Notes: a model not told the origin generated them from the letters alone. DNA of 64,000 nucleotides from Brachyhypopomus gauderio (GCF_052324685.1 NC_135222.1:2371173-2435172); one strand, 5' to 3'. Counted from the stretch's first letter, positions 44,471 to 58,854 are shown. Made by a program: numbers and translations.

Positions 44471-46460
44471 CAGCACGGCAATGCGACCATGACAGGGGGG
44501 CTAGCATGTTATTGGTGTTTATTATATTAATACTATGATGACATAAATACCAGGAGATGAGCTGAATCTCATATAATCTCAGTTGTAACGAGATGAGATC
44601 CAGAACCTTTTACTTAATCCAGCTCATTTCTGAGAATTTACAGATATTCTTTATATATTCAGACTGTTGTCACATTTAAAGGTAGCATTAAAGCTATCTT
44701 TTCCCATCTACTCACAAGCAGCTACCCCATTGAGAATATTTTCCTTTATTTCATTACATTTTAGCTTCACTAAATGATTTAGTGAAACAAATTTAAAATA
44801 ACACTCTGATGTACAGTAACTATTCTGTATAAGAAGGTACTATCTATATCTAATTCTCTGTATAGTTTCTCTGTTTCAAGCATTAACATCAACATCAAGC
44901 ATTGTGCAATTATCACGTCTCCTTCATTTCTGGATGAAGGCCAACAGACATGGGAAAGTGATGTTTTCACACATTATCCCAGGACTGAGCCCAAACACAT
45001 AGCTGTCATTCCCTGGACTTAACCCAACACCCCCAGGACACTACTACTGCTGCCTGCTTTCAGGAATGTTCTTGAGTTCTTTTTCAGTGAAAACATTGAT
45101 ACCTTTAATAATATGATTGTGTTGTAAGATCACAGGAACCTTGTGATGCTTATTATTGACCAAATAACTTATGACCAAAAGATGCCAAAACTATATGTAA
45201 TATATCCAGTTATAGTATAGATACATAGTATCTAGCTATATTTTCTCAGTTGTATGTATTTAAGTGGTTTGTGGCAGTTTGAACTTCTCAGAATATTTTC
45301 GAATTATAGTAGACCTTTTGTAAATGGAGATAATTGCAATTTTAGTCAGTTACATTGTGGCCATTCAGATTTAATTACTAATCTTCTTTTGTGTTGAAAA
45401 TCATTATGTGCTGCTTGTGCCTGTAGCAGGGCTGCTGGTTGTACCTCTCTGTCAAGGTTCATTTTTCTCTGTCAAAAGGGAAGCGTAGTATGTCAACACC
45501 CTGCCCTACGCTGACAGACACTGTCTGTACTAAGAAGTTACATAAAAAAATAGTCTAGAAGCAACTCAGTAGCTACTCAGTGTTTGAGGTTTTGTGTATA
45601 TTTTTTATTTAAATGTATTTATTTATTTTTACATAATACCTTTAACTTCTTACCAGGTTGGTTTATGTAATGAATGAAATCACCACTTGCTTCGTTATTT
45701 AATTGATCTGAGTTTTCGTTTAGGCTGCTCTAGCCATAAAGCTTATAAATTCTACTTCTGTATAACATCAAATGCGCTTTGATACAACCGAACCTGATTC
45801 ATTCACTTTACACGGATGGGGTTTGGGTTTGTAACTGTTTAATGGATGGCCGTGATGTGTAACTGCATCTCGTAAAGTGTCTTCGCCCCCCACAGATATA
45901 GATTGCGCTGTAAACAACTAAATGGGGATGGTGTTCTGAGTTTGGTGATGTAATGCGAATTCGGCGTCGGTTAATCACATTGGTGGCTGGGTGGTCATAA
46001 CATGCTGCTCGCGAATCAAGTTCTTCACTGTGCGCTGTTCTGTCGCCTCAACGCTGCGATGAAGCTCTCGCGTTACACCTCTAATAAGAACCGTCACCCG
46101 AAGGCATGAAACGATTCTCTGTTTGGATAAAGACAACAAAAGATTGCTGGCTGAGGAAGATGATGAGCGGACTACATTTAGTAAACTTCATGAAGATGAA
46201 GATGGAATTGTTTCTTTAAAAGGCTACCACCGCCTTTGATGGGATTCTTTACTTGATGCGTTCGCTTTGCTAAAAGTCAACTTAATTTTTCCTTCACAAA
46301 CTTTATTCGAAGTAATTTCCTCATATCAGCACCAGACACCCTGGACAGCTCCACGGACATTAAGCGATGATATAACGTTCGCTAAAATAAGGCGCCAAGT
46401 ACGTAGTTATAATATTCGTTTCTCATTTTGGAATAAAGACTGTGCGGAACATTTAGAGGC
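44471..46460. other. Non-coding stretch and 5' flank of the PDE4 long-form exon
   Basis: Mostly AT-rich. From about 45880 the sequence becomes CpG-richer, consistent with a promoter and 5'UTR for the exon starting at 46461. No TATA box identified. Confidence 0.45.
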
Positions 46461-46666
46461 ATGGAGTGTACAGCACTTAGTCGAGAGGGTGCCGGCTTTG
46501 CCAAACCGCCCAAACATTTATGGAGACAACCACGAACACACATACGAATCAAGCAGCGCTACCACTCCGATACCGAGCGATACTTGTCCTGTAACAGAAC
46601 CACGGAGAAGCTTCGTCCCGGTCTCAAAAAGCCGCGAATGTCCTGGCCGTCTTCCTTTCACAAACG
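46461..46666 (+). CDS. pde4c: pde4c long-isoform first coding exon (PDE4C1/PDE4A5-like)
   Basis: PDE4 enzymes hydrolyse cAMP; isoform-specific N-termini set subcellular targeting. This exon encodes 68 residues from ATG, including [29 protein letters not shown] and [16 protein letters not shown]. These blocks are shared by the long isoforms PDE4C1, PDE4A5 and PDE4D4. It ends in phase 2 at AAACG|GTAAAC. In mammals the next exon supplies the RF(D/E)xENG sequence, which fits. Subtype C is preferred because mpv17l2 lies upstream, as next to human PDE4C, and because PDE4B lacks this exon type. The UCR1/UCR2 and catalytic exons are not in the window, so the gene is partial. Confidence 0.85.
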
Positions 46667-47220
46667 GTAAACATCTTCGAGTTGGGCGTGAAATATCGTC
46701 CTACAATTGTTATAGCCTCCATATTTAGATTTTGTTTAATTGTCCTAAATCTCGTCACAGTAGTGTATGCTATTATTAAGTGGATAAATTATGCAGGTAG
46801 CCCTTGGTTGAGAAATGGGTTGCAAACCAGATCTACGTGTCACATCCCTGGGGCAGCGTCCAACAAGCCCATTTAGTTTGTAGAGACATACGCGTCCGTG
46901 CCAGGTCTGAGAAAATAACCTACGGGGTTGCAGCTATTCTGTTTTACACTACCGTTGGCCATTTAGTTTCAGGCGAGTTCAGGGGTATTATTTGTCCTGA
47001 TGCCTAACACTTTCCCACACGTGTTTCCACACTTTTTGGCGTAGCTATTTAAATGAACATACCCGTCGTTCGTGCCATAGTCCTGCTTATGTATCTCCAC
47101 CCAATTAAAAATAGATTATGCAGTTTTTTCGTTTTTGTAAGTCATAAAAGCTGCCAGTGTTGGTCATTTGACATTGAATCAGAGAGGTAGCTGTATCAAC
47201 ATGACTAATAGCTCTTAGTC

Positions 47221-47223
<3 letters not shown>

Positions 47224-47257
<34 letters not shown>
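47224..47257. repeat. (AC)17 microsatellite
   Basis: Pure AC run. Confidence 0.95.
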
Positions 47258-47259
<2 letters not shown>

Positions 47260-47416
47260 CCGTTTAGATACCTCTGTCACTCATTCTTATTTCTCCCCCT
47301 CACTCTCAGATGGCATTCATTTGTCACAATCTGGACAAGAGAACACAATATATAGGCACTAAGGCTAGTAACTATGTTCACTGGTGGCTCTGTAATCCTG
47401 TCCTTCACAACAGCAT

Positions 47417-47425
47417 ATTATTATT

Positions 47426-47458
<33 letters not shown>

Positions 47459-47459
47459 A
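47417..47459. repeat. (TTA)n(TTG)n microsatellite
   Basis: Four TTA units followed by about ten TTG units. Confidence 0.95.
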
Positions 47460-48975
47460 CATTTGCTTCCAGCATGAAACCAAGCTGATAACAGGTTATC
47501 CAGAAACTGTCAACTGGGTTATTTGACTCAGTGCTCCATTAGAGTTGCCAAGCAATTCCTGTCTCTCGTTCCCCTTGCCTGGCCGTGGACCCTAGGGCAA
47601 CACGAATCTTTAATCATCCAAGCTGGAAGCAAGAGCCTCCCGGGGTCCCTGGTGTGATCAGCTTTGTGGCTTATTGAGCTGCAGTACCACAAGAGGTCCT
47701 TGATTGCATGTGCAGGGCAGAGAGGGCCTGCACACCCCCTGGTATCTAATACCACCCCTCCCCTTGGAACTTCTAGCATTTGCCCACTTTACTACATCCT
47801 CACGGGAAAAGATATTGAAGATTAGCTAAGGATGATGTTGCTATGGAGCCCATCTGTCTTCTAGGAATGGACATGAAAGACAGATCATCGAAAACAGCCC
47901 CTAATTATAGCTTGCAGCAAGTGGACCTCAACTAGCTTAATGGAGATGCAATAGAAATCATTTAAATATTTCTTTCTTTGTATGCATGTGCCTGCTTGAG
48001 CCAGCATGCAATGTAAACAAGTAAATGTCCTCACTGAAGCTTTGTATGTATATTCTAAACACGGCAAATAGCAGAATGCCTTTATTAAACAAAAATGTGT
48101 ATGTTGGCATTGAAGGATGAAGTATTTTGCATCTATTTTCTTTAGTGACAGTGACAGATTCCTTTAAGATCATGTGACAGTTTCTTTGAGATCATGTGAC
48201 AGTTTCTTTGAGATCATGGTCCACTTAATGTCCTGGAGTTCAGTACAGGGAGGAAAGTGCCTGCTAAGGTTTCTTAATTGCCTGTGAACTTACTGGATGG
48301 CAGCAGACAGCCTTGTAAAGAGGCCCTGTAGAAAGCTTCATTAATAGGGAGTTCAAACATGATGGCTGAGCCTCTGTTAACCTTTCACCAATCTCACCTT
48401 CCTTTATTTTCCTGCTCATCAACTTTATTTAGCTGTGGACGATTCCTGCATTTCATTCAGTTGTTTCCACCTTTACTGATGATTCATTGATGATGACATT
48501 TAAATTCAAAGTGTTTGTGGATAAATGATTATCTCATGATTCAAAATCGTTTCAATAGTGAATCATTTTGTATCTGTATACCAGTATTCCACTCTGGGTC
48601 CTTTAATCCACAATCAATTCCTGGATTCTTGAATTCTCTGGAAGGGTTTTATAATAAAGATGAGCTCCCTTACTCCAAAGTGAAGACAGGGTTTTAGATG
48701 TAGCATGCCTAGCACGTCTATATTCTTCTGGATCATATTGTGATCCACCAGCAAGTGAGTCACTAGTAGAAAGCAGATACAGCTCCTTCCCTTTGTCTGC
48801 ATAGCAGTGTTTCCCAACATGGGCTTTTACTGTTCCAGAGATGTGATGTCTGAGATGAAAAGCTACAGCTGCAGTGGTAGAGGTCCTGCCTGCTAATTCA
48901 TGCTTTCACAGGGAAAACCTACGTCAGCAGTCCAGTTTCTAAAGAGCATTGTAGTATTATGATTATGTGAACTAT

Positions 48976-49000
<25 letters not shown>
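48976..49000. repeat. (AG)n microsatellite
   Basis: About twelve AG units. Confidence 0.95.
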
Positions 49001-49008
<8 letters not shown>

Positions 49009-49415
49009 GCTCTTGTACTGGTTTTCCTGATATGGTGCTTTCATGGAAATCCACCCCAAATCAGGGTTTGCATCAAGTCACTTTTCAAATGTTAAAAATG
49101 TGACTTCTTCAGCTCAATGATAGTTTCCAATTCAACACCTTTTGATGATTGGGAAATTAACAGACAACAATCTTTGTTATTATCTTTGCATTGTATTTAC
49201 ACATGCACACAATTCTAATGAAATGAGACAGCAGTTACCCATGAATTGATTATACAGTACATGAACATTTAATATATGTTTATTAATAATAGAATATTTG
49301 CTATACATTATTAAGCTTGTGACCTTGCTGGGAGATTTATTCACATATCCTCAGCTTCTCATGCAGGAGAGCCACGTTTGAACCCATGAGCATATGTCTC
49401 ATGGGACAGCTTCTA

Positions 49416-49527
<112 letters not shown>

Positions 49528-52500
49528 TGTTCATGTGAACAAGGGAGGGATGTTCACCAAGACAGAGCTTTTCATCTAAAAGAGGTTACCTGTTCAAACA
49601 TACAACGTGTGCGAGTTGTGTAAATGTAGCACAGATTGGCTGAATATGTAAACCAGAGGAGAGACCACACTGATCACAGGACGTCATTTTGCCAAGTATT
49701 TGGAATTTGTGCGCTGTGCCAACACAAACATGAAAGCAGATTGTTTTGACTGTAGACTTTTTCAGTTTGCAGTGAAATATTGAATTGCGTGAAACAGAAG
49801 GGTAAAATGTGCATTGGCATTGCTTTGTCTTTCTTATTTACAAGATAGTAATGATAGAAATTGTACACAGTGCCTATTAACTTGATGGATAAACATGTAA
49901 ATTTTTGTACTGATTTAATTTCTTGGATATTACAGTAAGCTTTATTGTGCTTTCCTAACAAGCATGTGTGCAATGGAGCAGTCAAATTAATTAGGAAGAT
50001 TATACAGTGGATCACCCAGTGTTTCATCTTTTAAAAAGCCATAATTTTATTACTCCTGTTTATGAAACTACCTTTTGTTTCTGGATCACATTTAAAGATT
50101 TCTTATTGTTTATTTATCTTAGTTGTATATCTTGATGGCTTGCCCTTTAGTATCACACTGGCGTTTTTGCAATTAAACAAAGCATCATCACTTGAGAACA
50201 GTGCTGAGGACCACAGACAGTACCAGCCACATACAGTATTTATCACACCTCTTACAAACCTCTTCTGTTTTAAGAGGGTTCCCTTTTCACTCACTTGTGA
50301 AAAATGTAAATAGGTTTTTAAAAACAGATATTTGCACTGCCATTTTAGTCAGCAGTAGTGCCTCAGTTATCACGCTCTGCAGGAACACGTCGTCTTAAGA
50401 GGGAAAAAAGCTTTCCAATATTGTGAATGAAGTCCATCCAGCGTATGTATGTAGAAACCCAGTGAGATTATAGCAAGGCTTTCTGTTACCTGTTTTTGGC
50501 AAACTCACACATCAAATGGACATTTTTATTTTACCAGCCAAAATATTAAACAGGTGCCATGTTTATGAGCCTGTATGCCTTTTTAGATTTGCCAGTAACA
50601 TTATTTTGCCCAGTCAGTCGTATACAGTGGTGTTTATGACACAACAGTGGTAGGCACAGAGTTAATTATAAAAAAATATGATTACATAAAGAAGACATAT
50701 GAGTCACTTGATGGATTTAGGACTTTAGTACTTGTAAAAACAAGAGGTGCTGCCATAACCACTGTAGGAGACCAGGAATCATCTGCCAATACCTACTGGA
50801 GTGATGAGAATTAAACAGAGATGTAGGTGCAAACCAAACTGCACTTAGACAGGGAGCAACTAAATGGGGAGTTCACCCTATTAGACGCATTTGTCACATC
50901 TTGAGACCTTTCCTGTGATTATGATATGATTGCTCATGCTAGAACTATTCTGGGATGTCTGGACTATGCAATCATGACTCTAATGTGTCTTGCAAACATG
51001 GCTAGAATGGCACTGAAGGAAAACAAGCAGCCTCTTGTTTTAGCCGATGTTTTCCTTTATTTAGTATAATCAAGCTGACCTGCAAAAAAACAGCTTGATT
51101 AATACAAATATCTAGAATCAAAGCGGTGAATGTAAAACGCTCTGCATGGCTTCACTTCTCCGGATATCTTGGAAACTGATATTTTGAAATGCACTGTGTC
51201 TTGTGCCCTTTTACTCTGGTTCTGTGTAATCACACATGAGATCACATGCAGAGATATGGGCCAACGTTTGACGTGCTTGCACACGTAACGCATGCACATG
51301 CTGATCATGTAAGTCATGAGCTTTCTTTCCTTTCCTAAGCTGAGTTGTAAACCAGAGACCTGCATTCCTTGTTACTTGGAAAACCTGTAGTGCAAAAGGA
51401 GGACAACCCCCTCCTTCTCTTCACGGTGCTGCTGAAATATTCTGCAGGGGCGATAACCATCTGCACTCTCCTTCCGTAGGCCTCCCTCTGCTGCGCAAAT
51501 CACTTCCTGTTCCGCTCTAGCCCCTCCCACCTCAACAGCCGGGGTCCCATATATGAAATGAAGCTCCTTTCTCGTCCCCATGCTGAGCTCTGGTCGTGAG
51601 ATCACATGGTCTGCCCTCACCTCTTCTCCTATTGGCATACATCTGCCAGCGTGCAAGACAATTCCAATTTGACCTCAGCCAGATGCTCGTCGTTGTTCTT
51701 GACTAGGTTTCTATTGTCTAGATCCATTTAAGGAGGCCTTTAATAATGAAACATGTTAAAGAAAATCATTACTGAATCGATGCCATCATAGTAGTAAGGT
51801 CACAGCATCATAGAAGCCATTCTTCCTCACAGTAGGCTAGGTTGACCCTGGAGTTACTTTCCCTTTAGTCTTCATGATGAGACAAGTTGCCAACTGTGAG
51901 ACTAGTTTGAAAGTCACACCAATCAAATCAAGCCTGAAGAGATAAATCAAGCCCAGCAGTAAACCATTTGTGGCATGGGGGGAACATTTGATTATTAATA
52001 AGGTCTTGGAAGGAAATATAAATACTCTGGCACTGTGGTAAACTGCTGTAAATACTCCTCGATCCTCCTGTAGTTTCTAATCTATCTACATTGCCGATTT
52101 ACACCGCAGTGGTCCGAGCTTGGCCGCATTGTGCAGGCTGTGAGGCAGGAGAGAGCGGCCTGACTCGGAGTCTCAGGGAATGAGCCGTAATCATAGAGCA
52201 GCAGTGTACCAGACATCCATCTGTAGGAAGGAGGAATGGAAACATGCGTATTTGACCTCATTTGTCTGTTGGTCATCATTTTTTAATTTTTTTTACAAAA
52301 ACATGAGGTAATAGTGGATCGCTGTTCATACCTGTTCAGCATTACTGATTGCTGGTGTTTCAGTGCAGCAATGCACATCTGTTGAACAAACAAATGCATT
52401 GCTCAGAAAATAACTATTATGACACTATTAGCGTACTGGCTTTATTTCTTGGATTTGGAGGGCTTCATTGCAGATGTTCTCATGCCTGCATATAAAATAA

Positions 52501-55500
52501 AATGTTTAACCTTCCTACATTCACCCTGTGAGAAGTATTAACTAGAGGAAGATTTGGGTTTTTCACACATTTTCGTGGCTTGTAAATGAGTGTAACCCCC
52601 CTGGGATAACAGGCTTCCTGCCGTACATGTCATGAAGGTACATGCGTGTGATACAGTCACTCCCTGCACATAGAGCTCTGTGCCGGCACTTAACACGCCT
52701 GCACTGCGGATGAAGGATGTGTCTGGAAGTGTTTGCCATTGGAGACTCCAACCGATCTGCTGATTGGTCCACGCGAGTTCAGGCTTCAGACTGGGGCTTC
52801 CTGTTCATTATCACTTCCTCCCGGTTCTTCTTAACCTTATTTTCAGTGTCTGTGTACAGACCCCACGTTGGCAGAAACATTTATTTATCAGAAATACCTC
52901 GTAGGAGTTCAGACGGAGACTGTAGATGTGTTACCTTGCTTCATGAAGTCTCTGTGGTCAATTTCTCACCACAAGACCAGTGTTTGCTGGAGTTTTTGAG
53001 GCAGCTGACCCTTACCAACACAGCAGGGACATTGACACACGCAAGAATTGCAGTAACACCGCAGTACCTGACACACTCATACTGGTGAAGCACCTCGTGT
53101 CGGGATCACCGCTGTGTTAAGAATGGTGCTGCCACTCTGATAATAGCTATTCAGCCATGGTCCTGCGGTCAGAAGATAACCAGTGATAAATAGTGAAGAG
53201 GATGGCTGATAAATTATCTGTAGCATCTGATTCTGTAATTGTAATTCAATAATATGGGTGCCAGTCAGTGGTACAAATTAGAGGATTTATCGGAAAGTGG
53301 GTGGTATACATATTGCCATGTGGTGTGCAATTGCAACCTGCGATGCTGTGTCTGTGTATGCTAGCTCTCTGAGTTTCACAATCTGCCTGTTACACTCATA
53401 ATATGGATCTGCCCATCCCTGTGGTCTCAGCCGCAGTGTCTACATCCGCAACGATGCAAAAACTGTTATACTTCACATTTTACACAATTTCTCATTTCTC
53501 ACTACTCATGCTTTCTAGCAGATGTCGTAAAACCCATAATGAGCGTGAAATCGGGTTGTGGTTTACGCTGCTCTGAAGAAAAGCTCTCAGCACTTCAGTT
53601 TATTTGGTATCATCCAGCAGATTGCGGACATCTGCGAGAGTGGCAAAGTGATGACACTGGAATTAAGTGAAATGTGAGGCCCGATCGAGTCGCCCGGCTC
53701 GGATGTGTATTAGCTGAAGTGAAGTCTGAGAAAGGGGTGGAATTTAATTTAAAACAACCTGTGCTCAAGACCAGCTCCTTCTCAGGTACAATTGTAAAGG
53801 GCTTCAAATTTGTTCTAATCGAAACTGAGTTCACAAAACAAATGGTATTTTTGTGAACTAGCAAGAACAGAAAAAAAAAACAACAGAAAAATCTAGTGCA
53901 ATAAATATAGAAATACAAATATTGTGAGAAGGATTTATTGTTCTAAATGAATGAAAATTTCAAGAACCCAAGGTTGCTTAACAATCAGTACAGGTACAAG
54001 CTCTTCCCACCATCACACAGCGGTGAGAAGCAGCAGCCAGTTGCACACAGTGTACTCTCTACTGGACACGTCTGCCCCCCCGGGGGACAGAATAGGGTGC
54101 AGGAAGGAGAGAGAGGAGAACACCCAGGACAGAGCACCATCCACCACTGGGCATACACACCCTCACAGAAATGCACTGACACTCATTTACCTAACCTCCA
54201 TGTTTTTGGTCGTTTTTGGAGACCACCGTGTTCTGCCCTAATTCATGGCCTGTGGTTGCGATATGTTTTGTGATCATTATAGACTAATTTGACTAGTTTG
54301 TTGACCTATGCTTATTAGCAGAATATTCCAAATTAAATTAACTGTGGTCAGCTCATAATTTTCATACTACTTTTATTTAAACTGATCAGGTTCAGAAATT
54401 CAGAAGAAATCTTGAACCCCTTGAATGGTATATGTTGAATAGAATGGTGAAGTATTCAGTATTCCTACATGATGATGACAGAAAGGTCCAGAATACCAGT
54501 GCGCAATGGCTTGTAAAGTCTTCATGAGGTCTTTCCTTTTCCGTTCTGTGGTGATTAGGGACCCAGGGGCTCTCAGGACACTGATGTGCGGTACAGTACC
54601 ACTTAAAGTACACAATTTAAACAGTGAACTCCTTTGCCATATAATAGTAAAATGATCTGGGGCTTGTTTGTATAGCAGGTTTTTGGGGCTTATTGTGTCT
54701 CTCAGAAAAAAAAACAGCTTGAGCTGTTTGGAACACCGTCAGTCTGCATCCATTTCTGTCAATAGAGAGTTTTTCCTGCTGTGTGAATCTACATTATTGT
54801 CAGAGGGCTTGGGAATTGGCTTCGCCTGAATTCACCCTGTGTGGCTATTTGCAGGTTTCATGCACCTGCAATTTTTGAAGGAGTTAAGTCAGTATGTGCT
54901 CTATGCCTCTCTATAAGACCTCTCTCCCCAAATCATGGATTTTATGTTACCTGTTCCAATACTGCAGAAAGCAAAATCACATTTTCCACCAAAATGTTCC
55001 TATTATGATATGCACCCTGACAAATTAATATGTGAACTGAATTGTGTGAAAATATGACTTTCACTAAACTCTACTGATTAAACCCTATTTGCATTCTGAG
55101 AACCATAATTTAGTAATCCGGTGGAGTAATTCATTTTAAACCTTGTGGCAAGTTGTTAAATGTTGACATAAAGTTGAAATGGGGAGATCTTTTACACTAG
55201 GATGTTAACTGGTTGGGTTTACAGGGATGACCTCGATAGATCTGTTCTTTTACAAACCCGTCTTGCCACCCCAGGGGCTTCCGATGTGGTCACGTTTGTC
55301 GATCTCAAAGAGCAGAGGCAGAATGAGGCCACACTGGTGCACAGCTTACTTCTCTTAGCCTGATGTTCTTTGGAGGTAACGACGGGGTATTTTTTTAAAA
55401 CAGAAGCTCGGGTGATATTGATTAGAAGCTTTCGCTGTTAGTGTGGGTCTCAGCACTGCTCTGATTTGGGCCGTGACTAATGGCTTTGGAGCTTCCTTAA

Positions 55501-56614
55501 ATCTTCTTTAACATGCCGTTTTTGAGGGTTCAGTTTTCCCACTGAACACAGTTAATAAACACCAGCTGCCTATGTACAAACCGCCACATATTTAACACAT
55601 AAAACTTTGTAGGCATCATTTTTCTCGGTCACTAGAGGTCAGTGTTTTCAAAGCTTGTTCAAAAATCATTGAAAAAAGGATTGAATTTCTGAATATTTGA
55701 AGGAGTATTGAAATGACTGAACCTGGACATTTCTTGAATGTGGTCATCGTCTTTACAAGATTATACTACTCCAATTCTTCCATCATGTTTTGTCCTTGTC
55801 CAAGTGGGCCAACACGTTACAGATGAAAACACCATTTGTGTGTGTTCAGGTGTACCAGGCACGTCTCTCTTGCTGAGCGGCCCATTACACCAGACCTCTT
55901 ATACCAGACCTCTTAAAGGCCAATTGAGGTTCCTGAAGATCTTGGCATTCTGAAGGTCACTCGTACATCCTCAGATCTCATCATCTTTACCTTAACTAAA
56001 AACATTTATGCTTTTCAGCTTCCCGGGTTGCCTAGGTGATCTTGCAGGCTGTCTGAACCAGGCAGCCAGCGTTTGGGTTTGCTTCACAGCAGTGGGGGAT
56101 ATCGTATGGCCAGGAGCACGCTGAGACTTGACACATGACTCAGTGCACTGAACAAGGTTCAAGTGGCACCGTTCAAACTATTCCATGAATGACAACCTTA
56201 ACAACATTCCTGCGGCAATTCCAATAATTTCTACTACAATTCCAGTCTATGGAGAAGTTAGATTGTCTTTGCTTTTCGTTGCTGTGGAGACTTATTTAGT
56301 TTAGATTGCTTTAGCACTGCTAAGGACAGATGGAGCGTTGGGCGAAGCCTTCGCTGAAAGAGTCTACAAAGAGATTCATATTATTTGGAGCACAGCAGTT
56401 CAGTTCAATTTTCCACCTAACGCTGCTAATGCTTTACTCCCATCTCCCGTCCCAAAACGATCCCAGTCACTTGTGCAGAAAATCGACATTGTGAGGCACA
56501 GCAAACAGAAGCCTATACACCGATGAAAGAATGTGTTTCTACGGCGATGGCCTTGAGTCTCCTAGTCTACCAAACTCGAGTGCGCCAGCCAATCAGCTCA
56601 CATCGCATGTAGCT

Positions 56615-57320
56615 CACACGACTCCCTGAGTGGACCAGTCCAGCTGAGGCGTCCACACGACTCCCTGAGTGGACCAGTCCAGCTGAAACGTCCACGACTC
56701 CCTGAGTGGACCAGTCCAGCTGAAGCGTCCACACGACTCCCTGAGTGGACCAGTCCAGCTGAAGCGTCCACACGACTCCCTGAGTGGACCAGTCCAGCTG
56801 AGGCGTCCACACGACTCCCTGAGTGGACCAGTCCAGCTGAGGCGTCCACACGACTCCCTGAGTGGACCAGTCCAGCTGAGGCGTCCACACGACTCCCTGA
56901 GTGGACCAGTCCAGCTGAAGCGTCCACACGACTCCCTGAGTGGACCAGTCCAGCTGAGGCGTCCACACGACTCCCTGAGTGGACCAGTCCAGCTGAGGCG
57001 TCCACACGACTCCCTGAGTGGACCAGTCCAGCTGAGGCATCCACACGACTCCCTGAGTGGACCAGTCCAGCTGAAACGTCCACGACTCCCTGAGTGGACC
57101 AGTCCAGCTGAAACGTCCACGACTCCCTGAGTGGACCAGTCCAGCTGAGGCGTCCACACGACTCCCTGAGTGGACCAGTCCAGCTGAGGCGTCCACACGA
57201 CTCCCTGAGTGGACCAGTCCAGCTGAGGCGTCCACACGACTCCCTGAGTGGACCAGTCCAGCTGAGGCGTCCACACGACTCCCTGAGTGGACCAGTCCAG
57301 CTGAGGCGTCCACACGACTC
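56615..57320. repeat. 39-bp minisatellite, about 18 copies
   Basis: The unit is GACTCCCTGAGTGGACCAGT followed by CCAGCTGAGGCGTCCACAC (39 bp). Three copies are 37-bp variants ending GAAACGTCCAC. Because 39 is a multiple of three and the unit has no minus-strand stop in any frame, three long minus-strand frames arise; none looks like a gene. Confidence 0.98.
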
Positions 57321-57882
57321 TTACTCAGCCCACCTTAAAGGTCCAGATCAGAGCAGCCAGGATGAAATTATCTTTCCTTAAGAGCATTTTATTTAGCATA
57401 TGGCTACTGTGCTATGGAAAATGAATGGGTTTTATTTATGGATATTTTGTTCGTCTCTGGATCATTTTAAATGCTTCCTTGTGTATATATTTATTTATAG
57501 GAAATGTCACCACAAAATACGTAATGTACAGCTATCTTATTATAATTATACATTATATTATCATTTCTCATAGATACAACAGTTTTATGTGAATAAAATA
57601 ACAAAAATAGCTTTTAGAATATCTACAGTTTAAAATATTTTGCCCAAAATGGCTGCCATGAATGGGGGACTAGTATTGTAGAGTCCAAATGAATGGAGCA
57701 TATGCAGTGTAACAGTGGCATGGGATGGTTGCTGTGGTGTCTGATAACAAATTCATAACCACTTTGCTTTGTTCTGAGGATAGCCTCAGTGAACCATGTA
57801 ATTGAAAACATAGCATTGCTTATCTCCCTAGAAGGTTAAGCATTTGTCCCCAAAAAAGTACATTGGCCTGCACTGTAAAGTC

Positions 57883-57913
<31 letters not shown>

Positions 57914-58179
57914 GTGTGTGTGTGTGTGCGTGTGCGTGTGTGCACGCGTATGTGTGTGCACGCGTATGTGTGTGCACGCGTATGTGTGTGCGCGCGCGTG
58001 TGTGTGCATGCGTGTGTGTGTGTGCGTGTGTGTGCGTGTGTGTGTGTGCGTGTGTGTGTGTGTGTGCGTGTGTGCATGCGTGCGTGCGTGTGTGCGTGTG
58101 TGTGCGCGCGTATGTGTGTGCATGAGTGCACGCGTATGTGTGTGCATGAGTGCGTGCGTGTGTGTGTGTGCGCGCGCGC

Positions 58180-58216
<37 letters not shown>
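57883..58216. repeat. Alternating TG/CG/CA tract, about 330 bp
   Basis: Nearly uninterrupted purine-pyrimidine alternation: (TG)n with CGTGTG, GCACGCG and CGCGCGCGCG segments. Four roughly 15-bp subrepeats of the TGTGTGCACGCGTA type lie at 57948-57990. Confidence 0.97.
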
Positions 58217-58217
<1 letters not shown>

Positions 58218-58854
58218 CCTTGTACGTGTTCTTCTTCAGAGCTTCATGCAGGGTGGGAAGATCCAGGAGCACCATCTGCTGGTTGAATTTGGCGTGCGTT
58301 TATCCAGCAGCTGTGTTTGTATTGGTGGGGAGATCACAGATCCCAAAACCCCTGAGCTTTTAGACTCAAAAGTACATTCACCACTGTCACCCATTTGTTA
58401 AACATGCTGCATGGCTTTGTTCAAATGATTTACTTAACCCCAATGATGTAATGACTCTGTGGGTTCAGTCTGCTTTCACTTTAGAATAAGATGGCCAGAC
58501 TGATACACTGGTGTGTTAGTCACAAAGTTCAAGGTTCAGGGATTACTGTGTAAGGCTTGCAAATGGTGCAATAAATGACGCAATAAAACAAGAGTGAGTA
58601 TACAGGACATATATATTCACAATTTACGATGCTCCTCAAAAATCACAAACATCTACGAGCGCGCTTATCGTTTTAAGAAGAGACCTAAATGGAGAGCAGG
58701 CATGGTCCACCATGGTCCACCATTTCATCTGGACCAGCTGCTGCCTCGTGCGTCAGTCTGCCAGCACGTTCTCTCTGGAGGCCTCTCATATGACCGCGTC
58801 CTGTAAGCACTGCGATCCGTGAGGGGGAGAGCGTGTGCGCCAGACTGAGACCAA

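Noticed and set aside
56567..57315. Long minus-strand open frames (up to 248 aa) with repeated GLVHSGSR / LDWSTQGV
   Set aside because: Product of a 39-bp minisatellite read in three overlapping frames; no start context, splice sites or non-repetitive coding part.
57820..58363. Cys/Val and His/Thr-rich open frames on both strands
   Set aside because: Translation of the TG/CG repeat tract.
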